A DNA stretch of 45,788 bases from an uncultured Flavobacteriales bacterium (GTDB taxonomy: Bacteria; Bacteroidota; Bacteroidia; Flavobacteriales_G; Salibacteraceae), in the NCBI GenBank assembly GCA_913062955.1, contig CAJXZP010000026.1, positions 1 to 45,788 of the forward strand. Direction: 5' to 3'. Below the pieces are notes generated by a model. The model did not search any database. It was not told the origin of the DNA and was given only the letters and a program-made list of their open reading frames with translations. Numbering within the stretch: position 1 is the stretch's first letter; each line of letters begins with the position of its first letter. Shown here one piece after another: positions 1-8,470 of this stretch. Made by a program: the position numbers and the translations under genes.

Positions 1-1
1 T

Positions 2-553
2 TCTACCAATGATTATTCCGTCTCAGCCTATATGAATCAGGTTACTGGAATTGCAAATGCCACTTTATTTTGGAGTACCGATACCACCATTGGGTTTAAT
101 GCTGTTCCTATGTCCGCCCTTGGAGCAAATACCTTCGAAGGTCATATTCCAGCGCAACCCGAAAATACACATATATTTTATTACGTACATGGGGAAGCCG
201 TTTCGGGTAAAGAACAGGTGAGGCCCATGGTAGCTCCTACAGGAGCCTGGTCTTTTCATGTATTATCGCCTAATGGGCTAGCCGAATGGGAGATTGAGGT
301 TTCGATGGCAGATATTTTCCCTAACCCTTCGAGTCATATTGCATGTATATCGGTGAATTCTAATTGCAATAAGCCATGTAGAATAGTGGTATTGGATATG
401 TTAGGTAAAGAAGTTCAAAGGATTCACCAAGGGGCTATGAGTTTGGGGAATAGTAAGTATTACATCCAGTCCAACCAACTAGCATCAGGAATCTATTTTG
501 TGGAATTAACGGTGGGCAGCCAACGCTATGTGAAAAAAATGGTGGTGAAGTAG
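2..553 (+). CDS. C-terminal part of a secreted T9SS-sorted protein, possibly agmatine deiminase family (5' truncated)
   Basis: The reading frame is open to the left edge, so this is the 3' end of a longer gene; the Met codon at 32 is unlikely to be the true start. The last ~80 residues form a type IX secretion type A sorting domain: an IFPNPS motif near the start, a DMLGKEV strand, an LASGIYFVEL strand and a final KKMVVK. This domain directs export through the T9SS and is cleaved at the surface. The preceding ~95 residues form a beta-rich module (FWSTDTT, then YYVHGEAVSGK, then APTGAWSF). From memory, that arrangement occurs before the sorting domain in secreted agmatine deiminase-like proteins of Bacteroidota. 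The sorting domain is clear; the identity of the missing catalytic part is a guess. Confidence 0.85.
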   Translation, partial: STNDYSVSAYMNQVTGIANATLFWSTDTTIGFNAVPMSALGANTFEGHIPAQPENTHIFYYVHGEAVSGKEQVRPMVAPTGAWSFHVLSPNGLAEWEIEVSMADIFPNPSSHIACISVNSNCNKPCRIVVLDMLGKEVQRIHQGAMSLGNSKYYIQSNQLASGIYFVELTVGSQRYVKKMVVK

Positions 554-607
554 TTTGTATAAAAAGAAGATGAATACCAACGTGTAATGCACTAATAAAT
601 CAAATAA

Positions 608-1264
608 ATGAGCAGATTATTTACCTATTTAAAAAGAATCCTGGGTATAGGAGTGTTACTTGGTTTACTCGCTCTTTGTGCTATTTATATCGCCCACACA
701 GTCATTGTCAATAACGCCATAGGACGTACCTACACCAACGTAAAGGCCATTCCAAGCAATAAGGTCGGTTTGGTACTTGGAACCTCTAAACTCCTCCAAA
801 ATGGGCGAGTAAATTTGTATTTTACCTATCGGATCAATGCCACAGCCAATTTGTACCGAAATGGAAAAATCAAATACATATTGGTAAGTGGCGATAATGG
901 AAACTCCCAGTACGATGAACCGACCGATTTTAAAAATGCTTTGATAGAAAAAGGGGTTCCAGCCCATAAAATTTATTTGGATTATGCGGGGTTCCGTACC
1001 CTAGATTCAGTGGTGAGAGCGAAAGAAGTTTTTGGTCAAAATCAGTACACCATCATCTCTCAAAAATTCCATAATGAACGCGCTATTTATATTGCCAAAT
1101 CTAGAGGAATGGACGTAATTGGTTTCAATGCCAAGGATGTTTCTGCAAAGTTCGGATTAAAGGTTCGTCTCCGTGAGTACTTAGCCCGGGTAAAGGTTTT
1201 TGGGGATCACTTGTTTAATGTGCAACCAAAGTTTTTGGGGAAACAGATTGTGATTGGCGAGTGA
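608..1264 (+). CDS. SanA/YdcF-like (DUF218) membrane protein
   Basis: A 218-residue protein with one N-terminal transmembrane helix (about residues 11-32) followed by a DUF218 domain. Diagnostic features are VGLVLGTSK near residue 53, the LYFTYRINATANLYRNGKI stretch, YILVSGDNG around residue 90, the EP-TDFKNALIEKGVP region, and ISQKFHNERAIYIAKSRG near residue 150, as in SanA, ElyC and YdcF. In Escherichia coli SanA supports envelope barrier function and vancomycin resistance at high temperature; the biochemical activity is unsettled. The domain should face the periplasm. It starts 54 bp after the preceding gene and may be read through from it. Family assignment is strong, substrate unknown. 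Confidence 0.88.
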   Translation: MSRLFTYLKRILGIGVLLGLLALCAIYIAHTVIVNNAIGRTYTNVKAIPSNKVGLVLGTSKLLQNGRVNLYFTYRINATANLYRNGKIKYILVSGDNGNSQYDEPTDFKNALIEKGVPAHKIYLDYAGFRTLDSVVRAKEVFGQNQYTIISQKFHNERAIYIAKSRGMDVIGFNAKDVSAKFGLKVRLREYLARVKVFGDHLFNVQPKFLGKQIVIGE

Positions 1265-1774
1265 GTTAAGAAATGGAATCGGCAGCTTAATAATTGTGCT
1301 CGAAAGAAAGAGTAATGCTACTTTTATTCTTGAAAACTGAAGAGTGGAAAAGTCCCTTAATAATCACCCGGATTATTAAGGTAATTAGTTGTGTTTTTAG
1401 AAGGGCGACTTTACAGCTACCAACTGATTTTATTAACTGGTAATTATCACCTATTTGAGGGAAGGGGTAATTGTACGGTTTTCAGTTAGTTATAGGTGTG
1501 ATAAATTAGATTTCCAATACAAGGTATTTACATCTCAAATTTATTTCAACGATTCTTTCATGTTCTATTAACGTGTTGACAAATTTACCAAAACTCGGTA
1601 TGCTTCAATAGAATACTGGTTTTCTTTCCTAAACTACTGATTCAAAAGATTCTATAGTGATTGACCTTCAGACTTGTCATTGAATTTAAATAGGAGAATG
1701 GTAGGTATTAGGAATGTGAGTATCCCTGTATGTACCCATTGAGTAATCAATAATTCATCATTTAAATAAATATT
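1265..1774. other. 510-bp intergenic region, no gene seen
   Basis: No reading frame of useful length or recognisable protein relic was found on either strand. The main structure is a perfect 11-bp inverted repeat at 1355-1381. A second, imperfect dyad pairs the TATCAC/CTAT segment near 1442-1454 with ATAGGTGTGATA near 1491-1503. The region presumably contains the promoter of the amine oxidase gene, but no convincing TAnnTTTG element was found close to its start. Confidence 0.6.
1355..1381. promoter_or_regulatory. Perfect 11-bp inverted repeat
   Basis: CCTTAATAATC at 1355-1365 and its exact reverse complement at 1371-1381 are separated by five bases (ACCCG). There is no T-run after it on either strand, so it does not look like a standard terminator. 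It could be a protein-binding operator or an RNA hairpin in the 3' UTR of the SanA-like gene, which ends about 90 bp upstream. Confidence 0.4.
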
Positions 1775-3259
1775 ATGACAAACAAAAATTACGATGTAGT
1801 GATAGTAGGAGCTGGGTTTTCTGGCTTATCAGCGGCCTTGGCCCTAAAGAAAAAGAATAAATCATTTGTTGTTCTGGAAGCTCGAGACCGAGTGGGAGGA
1901 AGAGCTTGGACCAAGCAATATATAGACCATAAAACAGGAAAGACTTGTTGGATTGACATGGGGGCACAATGGATCGAAGGATCTCAAACTGCCATAAGAG
2001 GACTTGCACAAGAAATGGGTATACCTACCGATGTGAACGGAGCACCAACCCAGGGATGCCTACTTTTCATTTTCAAGGGAGAATTTTACAAAATTGATAT
2101 GAATAGTTTTAAAGATAAGAGCCCTTTTAATATGGTGTCCTTTTTTATGAAAGAAAATTTTGTGAAAGACTTTAATGAGTACAAGTCGGCTGAGAAAAAA
2201 ATGGATGACATGGCCGAATGTTTTGACCGTGGAACGCCTTGGAAAGTAAGTGAAAATATAGGCAAGGATATCGAGCAAACGCAACTAAATATCAATAGGT
2301 GGGACTCCATGACCGCCCAATCATGGATGGAAGAAAACATAAAAACGGATGGGGGAAAGTTTTTATTTCGAATTAAGAGTCTTCTTTGTTTTGCGGCACC
2401 TCCTTCTGACGTGTCTCTGTTACATATGTTACATTACATCCGTTGTGCCGGTTTGTCGAATAAACTGAACCAAGCAACCAGTTTTAGAGTGTCGGGTGGC
2501 ACTCAAAGTATTGCGAATGCGGTACACGAGACCTTAAAAAGTCATGTGCGATTAAATGAGCCCGTTCGAGAGGTTCAAATGCCGGATCCTAATCTCATTA
2601 AAAAGGGGAAGTCAAAACCCACTTTAGTAATTACGGATAACCATACGTATTCTGCAAAAAAGGTGATTATGGCGATTCCTCCCGCAATAATTTCTAAGAT
2701 AAATTTTAGTCCCCAACTTCCACCACGTAGATTACAATTCAATCAAAGAATGCCTATGGGCTCGTCCATTAAATGTCACTTAGTTTATGAGTATCCATTT
2801 TGGGAAAGCGAAGGATATTGTGGGATTGCAATGAGTGATCGTCATGAGGTGCCATTTATAGTTAACAATAGTGTTCCCAATACGGATGGTCCTGCGGTAT
2901 TGGGTTGTTTTGTGGATGCTAAAAAAGGACGCGAATTAATAAATGATTCCGAGGAAGAAATTGCAAAATATGTGACTCAGGTGGTTAAAGAGGTATACGA
3001 AGTTGCCCTGGGTAAAGGGAATGTACCGGAACCTAAAAAGGTGTATGTTGCCAATTGGAGTAAGGAAGAATGGTCGGGTGGATGTTATGCCGGAATCATG
3101 CCTCCAGGTGTTTGGACCGGATATAAAAACACCCTTCGAGAACCCGTGGGTGATATTATTCATTGGGCCACAACAGAAACGGCCTCGAAGTGGTTTGCCT
3201 ATATGGATGGAGCGGTAAGAGCAGGACAAGATGCGGCTAATAAAGTGATGGAATCCTAA
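1775..3259 (+). CDS. Flavin-dependent monoamine oxidase family protein
   Basis: A 494-residue FAD amine oxidase. The N-terminus carries the Rossmann dinucleotide motif (VVIVGAGFSGLSAALAL, residues 9-25), followed by the VLEARDRVGGRAWT motif and the GAQWIEG motif typical of monoamine and polyamine oxidases. GSSIKCHLVYEYPFW contains a lysine (residue 333) that matches the active-site lysine of the MAO family. The C-terminal FAD-contact segment is WFAYMDGAVRAGQ (residues 473-485). The expected reaction is oxidation of an amine to an imine or aldehyde with hydrogen peroxide release. No signal peptide is present, so it should be cytoplasmic. It is monocistronic, with an inverted repeat resembling a terminator just downstream. 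The substrate cannot be read from sequence. Confidence 0.93.
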   Translation: MTNKNYDVVIVGAGFSGLSAALALKKKNKSFVVLEARDRVGGRAWTKQYIDHKTGKTCWIDMGAQWIEGSQTAIRGLAQEMGIPTDVNGAPTQGCLLFIFKGEFYKIDMNSFKDKSPFNMVSFFMKENFVKDFNEYKSAEKKMDDMAECFDRGTPWKVSENIGKDIEQTQLNINRWDSMTAQSWMEENIKTDGGKFLFRIKSLLCFAAPPSDVSLLHMLHYIRCAGLSNKLNQATSFRVSGGTQSIANAVHETLKSHVRLNEPVREVQMPDPNLIKKGKSKPTLVITDNHTYSAKKVIMAIPPAIISKINFSPQLPPRRLQFNQRMPMGSSIKCHLVYEYPFWESEGYCGIAMSDRHEVPFIVNNSVPNTDGPAVLGCFVDAKKGRELINDSEEEIAKYVTQVVKEVYEVALGKGNVPEPKKVYVANWSKEEWSGGCYAGIMPPGVWTGYKNTLREPVGDIIHWATTETASKWFAYMDGAVRAGQDAANKVMES

Positions 3260-3287
3260 AATAGGTGGGTTCTCAGGATACAAAAAA

Positions 3288-3327
3288 GTTTGTCTAATCG
3301 TTTTACTGGGTTAGACAAACAATTTTG
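3288..3327 (+). terminator. Intrinsic terminator-like hairpin after the amine oxidase gene
   Basis: GTTTGTCTAA at 3288-3297 and its perfect complement TTAGACAAAC at 3311-3320 form a 10-bp stem with a 13-nt loop, followed by AATTTTGT. It lies 28 bp after the amine oxidase stop codon. Confidence 0.65.
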
Positions 3328-3502
3328 TAGGGTAAGTAATGAATGGAAAACAAGAACATTCCATAGTTACTTTGGATTCTTATTTTTTAACCTAAACCTT
3401 ACATCCAAAGAACAAGCAACGCTTAGATTTGCCGACTGGAGATTTTTGTAAGAATCAACATAGCCTACAACTCTCGTATTAAATGACAAATCAGCGACTC
3501 AA

Positions 3503-4297
3503 ATGAATAGAATACAGCACATTGAAAACGAAATATTAGATTTAAGAACTCAATTACAAAAGCATAAACTGTATGGGAGTTTACAGGATTTAAATGATAT
3601 TCAGGTTTTTACCAAAAATCATGTTTTTGCCGTTTGGGATTTTATGTCTTTACTGAAAGCGTTGCAACAAAAACTAACCAATGTTCAAATACCTTGGACC
3701 CCAAGAGAAAACCCAGTTTTGGCTCGGTTTATTAATGAAATTGTTCATGGAGAAGAAAGTGATATCAATGAATTAGGCGAAGCAAAAAGCCATTTTGAAA
3801 TGTACTTAGAGGCCATGCAGCAGGTGAATGCAGATACTCAACCCATGGATGCGTTTATCGGATGGATAGCGAAAGGAAATTCCGTAGAGTATTCGTTGAA
3901 TGAAATCAATATAGATGCAAGAGTGGCCGATTTTGTGCGGTTTTCATTTTCTATTATCGAAACCCAAAAAGCGCATTTAATTGCCTCTGCTTTTACTTTT
4001 GGTAGAGAAGATGTTATCCCAGATATATTTATTGAAATTCTTAAAAAAGCCGAAGGGAATAAGTCCAAATACAACAAGTTTATCTATTACTTAGAGCGTC
4101 ATATCGAATTAGATGGCGATGAACATGGACCTCTTTCCTTAAAAATGATTTCTGAACTTTGCGGAAATGATGAGGTGAAATGGAGAGAAACACTAGAGGT
4201 AGCTAAACAATCTCTTCAAAAAAGAATCGCCCTATGGGACGCTATTCATGATGCGATTGAGAAGGGGAAGATGGCAAGTATCGCTGAAATGGTGTAG
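3503..4297 (+). CDS. DUF3050 family protein (haem-oxygenase-like fold expected)
   Basis: A 264-residue soluble protein without signal peptide or membrane helix, matching the DUF3050 family along its whole length. Characteristic parts are [16 protein letters not shown] (residues 41-56), the [14 protein letters not shown] segment, [16 protein letters not shown], and [18 protein letters not shown] near residue 200. The many conserved His and Glu residues ([24 protein letters not shown]) suggest a metal-binding helical bundle of the haem-oxygenase-like type; that part is inference. The biological role is unknown. It stands alone between the amine oxidase terminator and the EthD-like gene, on the same strand. 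Confidence 0.85.
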   Translation: MNRIQHIENEILDLRTQLQKHKLYGSLQDLNDIQVFTKNHVFAVWDFMSLLKALQQKLTNVQIPWTPRENPVLARFINEIVHGEESDINELGEAKSHFEMYLEAMQQVNADTQPMDAFIGWIAKGNSVEYSLNEINIDARVADFVRFSFSIIETQKAHLIASAFTFGREDVIPDIFIEILKKAEGNKSKYNKFIYYLERHIELDGDEHGPLSLKMISELCGNDEVKWRETLEVAKQSLQKRIALWDAIHDAIEKGKMASIAEMV

Positions 4298-4356
4298 GGA
4301 TAATCCGGTAGGTTCTTAAGCTAATGGTGTTGTAAATTTTGTATCTTGTAGAACCC

Positions 4357-4418
4357 AATTGCATTTCCCTCGAAAAGGAGCAATTAACCAATTCAAAGTG
4401 GAGTCTAGCCACCACTTT
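4357..4418 (+). other. Possible structured leader of the EthD-like gene
   Basis: Two adjacent hairpins can form in the ~175-nt gap. One pairs AATTGC (4357-4362) and TCC (4366-4368) with GGA (4377-4379) and GCAATT (4380-4385). The other pairs AAAGTGG (4395-4401) with CCACTTT (4412-4418). It matches no riboswitch class I recognise. Confidence 0.3.
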
Positions 4419-4472
4419 AAAAAACGGGGCGATACCGAAAAGCCACAAGAGTAGGGACCTAAGAATACAACA

Positions 4473-4796
4473 ATGAAAAAAGGAATGACTAAAGTGAGTG
4501 TACTTTATCCAAACGGAGAAGGTAAAACATTCGATATGGATTATTACTTAAATACACATATTCCATTGGTTGAAAAACTGTTGGGAGCGGAATTAAAAGG
4601 AGCCACAGTAGAGAAAGGCTTGGGTGGAGCCACTCCAGGATCCCCAGCTCCTTTTGCAAGTATGGGAAATATGTATTTTGAATCTCCCAAAGCTTTTGGA
4701 AATGCCTTTGGTCCCCATGCACAAACTATAATGGGCGACTTGCCTAACTTTACCAATATTGAACCTGTGATTCAAGTAAGTGAAGTATTGGCATAG
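4473..4796 (+). CDS. EthD-domain protein (dimeric alpha-beta barrel)
   Basis: A 107-residue protein with the EthD pattern: VSVLYPNGEGKTFDMDYYL at the start, then THIPLVEKLLG, then an internal AFGPHAQTIMGDLPNFTNIEP segment close to the C-terminus. EthD-type proteins form dimeric ferredoxin-like barrels and occur near redox and degradation genes; most have no defined reaction. It is cytoplasmic and has no close operon partner. A hairpin follows 24 bp after its stop, so it is probably transcribed alone from a promoter in the structured upstream gap. Confidence 0.85.
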   Translation: MKKGMTKVSVLYPNGEGKTFDMDYYLNTHIPLVEKLLGAELKGATVEKGLGGATPGSPAPFASMGNMYFESPKAFGNAFGPHAQTIMGDLPNFTNIEPVIQVSEVLA

Positions 4797-4819
4797 AACA
4801 CTTTTTCACATGAAATTAG

Positions 4820-4857
4820 TGGGGTAAAGGACATGCGTTTTTTACCCCATTTGCTTT
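4820..4857 (+). terminator. Terminator-like hairpin after the EthD-like gene
   Basis: TGGGGTAAA at 4820-4828 pairs perfectly with TTTACCCCA at 4841-4849 around a 12-nt loop, followed by TTTGCTTT. Its position just after the EthD-like stop supports a role in termination. Confidence 0.65.
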
Positions 4858-5007
4858 ATGTAGCGTTTGGGTTTAATGCATGCGAAGAGGTTTTTATTAC
4901 CAAACGGATTACCAACGCTTTATTCTGAAATGTGTTAGTATTGTTCTCGATAATTCCTTACTATTTATCGCGCTTTTGTATAACCAATTAGATGCCTTTC
5001 TTGACGT

Positions 5008-5709
5008 ATGAATGATGATTTTACAGGCTTTTTTGTTTTTGCAGTTCTTATTTTAATAGTCATTTTCCTATTTTACTTCTTTAATACCGAAGCCAAAATC
5101 AAACGAAAGTTTAAAAATGCAAATCCTAAAAAAATTGGAGATTTCAAAAATGGGGAGGTAGCTAAACTTCTGGGGGTAATTCACTCCGTTGATGATTACT
5201 TGATAGCCCCGCTTTCGGGTAGGCAATGTGTACAATATCATGTCACGGTAGAGAAAAAAACGAAAAGTAACAATGGAGGTAATTGGCACACGCTTATTAA
5301 CGATACAAATGCATGCAAATTTTTAATCAGGGACGAGAATCACCATGCAATGATCAATGACTCGAATATAAAATCGCTCATTTTTAAAGATGCGAAGTAT
5401 TCTTCGGGGTTTTTAAAAGATGCCAATCCGATGCATGAACACTATTTAAAATCTCATGATTTAAGTAGCGAGAATTTTTTGGGAATGAATAAAACATTAC
5501 GCTACAAAGAGGGTATTCTAGAACGAGATGAAGAAGTGGCCGTTTTGGGTATGGGGCATTGGAAACCAGCGAGCCATTTTGATATTCCCGAATCGTATAA
5601 CAACATATTGGAAATAACTTCTTATGAAAATGAACCAATATATATAAGTGATCATAAAGAGGTGGTTTCTTTGAATAAAGAAACGAAGTACGTGAGAATT
5701 AAAACCTAG
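5008..5709 (+). CDS. Membrane-anchored GIDE-domain protein
   Basis: A 233-residue protein with an N-terminal transmembrane helix (about residues 7-27) and a soluble region resembling the GIDE (BAM) domain: NGEVAKLLGVIHSVDD, APLSGRQCVQYHVTVEK near residue 75, the LRYKEGILERDEEVAVLGMG segment near residue 165, and ITSYENEPIYISDH near the end. In eukaryotes GIDE domains occur in mitochondrial E3 ligases such as MUL1; bacterial versions lack the RING and have no established function. Given the helix, the domain is anchored at the inner membrane. It appears monocistronic. Confidence 0.78.
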   Translation: MNDDFTGFFVFAVLILIVIFLFYFFNTEAKIKRKFKNANPKKIGDFKNGEVAKLLGVIHSVDDYLIAPLSGRQCVQYHVTVEKKTKSNNGGNWHTLINDTNACKFLIRDENHHAMINDSNIKSLIFKDAKYSSGFLKDANPMHEHYLKSHDLSSENFLGMNKTLRYKEGILERDEEVAVLGMGHWKPASHFDIPESYNNILEITSYENEPIYISDHKEVVSLNKETKYVRIKT

Positions 5710-5854
5710 ATCCTGACTCCATTTCCTGACTTTATATAGATCTGCAATTAATCAGTGTAAGTGATCTTAAGAATGCACAGAATATTAATTTACTTTTTCG
5801 TTAGTATCCCATTAAACTCTGGCATCCTTAAAATCGTTTCTAAATAATAATCCG

Positions 5855-7390
5855 ATGTATAAGTGCATTTCCGTTTTTGCTTTTCTGATAGCCATGCAGA
5901 CTTATGGCCAAAATAAATCTCCTTATGAACGATTGTATGGTTTTCAAAATGGTTTTGCACGGGTTGAAAAAGAGGGGCTTTTTGGGTTTGTGGATACAAA
6001 TTTGAAGGAGGTAATTCCGTGTTCCTACCCTTGGCTTAATAATTTTAACTCTGTTTCCGGGTTAGCCTCTTTTACGGATAATAATAGGCTTTTTGGTTAC
6101 CTAAATAAAAACGGGAAAGTGGTGGCCGAACCCAAGTATGAATGGGTCTATTTTTTTGATGAGCACACCCAATGGGTATACGTTAAAAGAGGCGGTAAAT
6201 ATGGCTTTATGGATAAAAATGGGAAAGAGGTAATTCCTTGTATTTATGACAAAACCAATAGAAGTGCAGAAACCATCCATAGGGGAATGATAAGAATGAA
6301 AAAGAATGGGAAATATGGCGTAATAAATAAAAGTGGAGAAGTCCTAATAAAATTTGAATATGATAGTTTTCAGGGGTTTAATAATACGAAGGGATTTCCG
6401 TATCCTTTTTTGGTAGCCATAAAAGGGGACCGGTATTTCGTCATTGATATCCGAACATTTGAAAGAACCGAAACTAATTTTGATTATGTAGGAGAATTTC
6501 ACCAAGGAATAGCCACCATTCTTCAAAATGATAAATGGGGATATATAGATACCAGTTTATCCATCCTAATTGCGTGTCAATATAAAGTGTGCCGAGCTTT
6601 CAATAATGGATTAGCTATTGTAACTGGTTTTTATGGAAAACAAGGAATGATAAACTCCTTAGGCGAAACGGTAATTAATTTAAAATATGATGGGATTTCT
6701 AATTTTAACGGAGGATTAGCATCGGTTCGATTAAACAATACAGGTGTGGTAGGTTATAGGGCTGATGCGAGTTATGGTTTTATAAATAAAAAAGGAAAGG
6801 AAGTCATTAAAGTAGCGTACAAGAGCCCCTCTATGACGAATGACGAGTTTACATATAAGCATATTAGTTTATGCATGGATTCAACGTATTTCTTGGTAAA
6901 TAAGAAGGGGAGGCGAAAATCAAAATATGAGTATTCATCTATTGGATTTGTGGATAGGTTTAGGTGGTATACCGATATTAAAATTGGATCTGATAATAAT
7001 TATTGTCAAGGGAAAAGAAATAATCTGTTCTATGCACTAAATAAAAAAGCAAAAGAAGTTAATAAAATGGGGTCTCAAGAAATGATTTTTTTTAATGAAG
7101 AATTGGCTATGATTCATGATTCCAATAATTGTGTAGGATTCATAAATCCGAAAGGGAAGGTCGTTATTCCCTTCATTTATGATTATTATTGGTATTATCA
7201 TTTTTTGAAAGGGTATTCCATTTTAAAATTTGATGGGAAACTAGGAATGATTGATTCCTTGGGGAATATTGTTATTCCCTTTGAATACCAAAAACTGCAG
7301 CATTTTAGTAATGGATATGCGCTTGGAAAAAAAGAAAATAAATATGTTTTACTTAATGTGAAAAACGAGGTGGTGTTTCATGCAGAGTAG
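5855..7390 (+). CDS. Secreted WG-repeat protein
   Basis: A 511-residue protein starting with a signal peptide (hydrophobic residues 5-18, cleavage likely after YGQ). The rest is made of about nine or ten WG (KWG) repeats of ~40 residues. Each has the pattern G-x-A-x-V-x-x-x-G-K-x-G-F-I-[ND]-x-x-G-K-E-V-I-P-x-x-Y; clear examples are KYGFMDKNGKEVIPCIYD, KYGVINKSGEVLIKFEYD and KLGMIDSLGNIVIPFEYQ. WG repeats fold into beta-structures thought to mediate protein contacts and have no catalytic role. It precedes two lipoprotein genes on the same strand (73 bp to the first), so the three may act together in the envelope. Confidence 0.9.
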   Translation: MYKCISVFAFLIAMQTYGQNKSPYERLYGFQNGFARVEKEGLFGFVDTNLKEVIPCSYPWLNNFNSVSGLASFTDNNRLFGYLNKNGKVVAEPKYEWVYFFDEHTQWVYVKRGGKYGFMDKNGKEVIPCIYDKTNRSAETIHRGMIRMKKNGKYGVINKSGEVLIKFEYDSFQGFNNTKGFPYPFLVAIKGDRYFVIDIRTFERTETNFDYVGEFHQGIATILQNDKWGYIDTSLSILIACQYKVCRAFNNGLAIVTGFYGKQGMINSLGETVINLKYDGISNFNGGLASVRLNNTGVVGYRADASYGFINKKGKEVIKVAYKSPSMTNDEFTYKHISLCMDSTYFLVNKKGRRKSKYEYSSIGFVDRFRWYTDIKIGSDNNYCQGKRNNLFYALNKKAKEVNKMGSQEMIFFNEELAMIHDSNNCVGFINPKGKVVIPFIYDYYWYYHFLKGYSILKFDGKLGMIDSLGNIVIPFEYQKLQHFSNGYALGKKENKYVLLNVKNEVVFHAE

Positions 7391-7462
7391 TGTCTCATGT
7401 TAGATGTAGGTCAATTCCTATTACCCCTGTTATCTATGACGTTTTAATCTTGACAAGAAATA

Positions 7463-8389
7463 ATGAAAACGAATAATTGCATGGCTTTATTTAGCCTAGT
7501 GGTTCTCTTAATGAGTGCCTGTTCGGTTCATCGAAAGATGACCGCTATCCATTATCGTGACTACATAAATCCGCCCAATCAAATAGTAGTAGATTCTAAT
7601 TTATACTGTGATGAAACGGAAATTAAAAATCTCGACTGGTTAGAATATCTGTATTGGATATCTAGAATCTATGGTAAAACATCTATGGAATACAAAGAGG
7701 CTTTACCGGATACATCCGTTTGGGGAATGGATTCTTGCAATATCCCCTATGTCGATTATTATTTACGTCACCCAGCTACTCGAGATTATCCTGTAGTTGG
7801 CGTTTCTCAAGAACAGGCCTCCTTATTTTCGGTGTGGCGATCGGATAGGGTATTCCAACAAATACTATTAAAAACAAATATCATTGAGTTTGATACGAAT
7901 CAAACCTTTGAAAATTTTTTTACAATAAAAAAATACTATTCCGGAAATTATAAAGGGGTAGAGCCCAATTTTGAAATCCCATACCCAAATTTTCGTCTTC
8001 CCACAATAATTGAACGAAAACGAATCTTAAGTTATTCTGATAGTCTTCGAAAGGAAAATAAAGTGCCTAGAAAACAAAAAAAGGAGTATTCATTAAAGTA
8101 TGGAACCGTCAATTACAAAAGGGAAAACGATTTAATTCCTGGGGGGAATAACCGTCATTTTTTGAGCTTTGTATGGGAAGAATATGCATCTAATACCAAA
8201 GAACCTTTGTTACATTTAAGAGGTAATGTAGCGGAGTGGTCATCCGAGCCAAATATTTGTTTTGGAGGATCATGGAAAGATTCTTTTGAAACCATCATTA
8301 GCAATGATATATACGAGGTATCGGACTCGGTTAATACGTTCACCGGATTTAGAAATGTTTGTGAATGGAAATATTGGAATGATAAATAA
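7463..8389 (+). CDS. Lipoprotein with a SUMF1/formylglycine-generating-enzyme-like fold
   Basis: A 308-residue protein with a lipoprotein signal peptide (lipobox LMSAC, Cys about residue 20). The mature part matches the SUMF1 (FGE-sulfatase) fold as found in Bacteroidota lipoproteins: YCDETEIKNLDWLEYLYW near residue 49, HPATRDYPVVGVSQEQA near residue 106, FRLPT near residue 178, LRGNVAEW near residue 252, then FGGSW and FTGFRNVCEW at the end. T9SS component GldK belongs to the same superfamily, but this protein is not an obvious GldK. The canonical catalytic cysteine pair of true formylglycine-generating enzymes is not evident, so a structural role is more likely. Its last 53 bp (8343-8395) recur exactly downstream of the next gene. 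Confidence 0.8.
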   Translation: MKTNNCMALFSLVVLLMSACSVHRKMTAIHYRDYINPPNQIVVDSNLYCDETEIKNLDWLEYLYWISRIYGKTSMEYKEALPDTSVWGMDSCNIPYVDYYLRHPATRDYPVVGVSQEQASLFSVWRSDRVFQQILLKTNIIEFDTNQTFENFFTIKKYYSGNYKGVEPNFEIPYPNFRLPTIIERKRILSYSDSLRKENKVPRKQKKEYSLKYGTVNYKRENDLIPGGNNRHFLSFVWEEYASNTKEPLLHLRGNVAEWSSEPNICFGGSWKDSFETIISNDIYEVSDSVNTFTGFRNVCEWKYWNDK

Positions 8390-8395
8390 TTGAAT
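8343..8395 (+). repeat. 53-bp direct repeat, copy 1 (end of the SUMF1-like gene)
   Basis: This segment covers the last 15 codons, the stop and a few following bases of the SUMF1-like gene. The identical sequence is found at 9267-9319, offset by 924 bp, on the same strand. Confidence 0.97.
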
Positions 8396-8470
8396 TTTGT
8401 CCTTTTAACGTAAAATATTTTCAAACCTAAGGAATATTAAAAAGAAATGATTTTCCGTAATAAAACTAAA

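Noticed and set aside
32-34. ATG at 32 as the start of the first gene
   Set aside because: The frame is open from base 2 with coding-like sequence, and the protein lacks a signal peptide at this Met, which a T9SS substrate must have.
1576-1604. TTGACA, 17 bases, TATGCT: a match to the E. coli sigma-70 promoter
   Set aside because: Bacteroidota primary sigma factors do not use -35 TTGACA/-10 TATAAT signals. The match is 170 bp from the next start and is likely chance.
7463-8389. Assignment of the SUMF1-like lipoprotein as GldK
   Set aside because: It shares the fold and lipobox, but no gldL, gldM (true) or gldN gene follows and the sequence fits general Bacteroidota SUMF1-like lipoproteins better.
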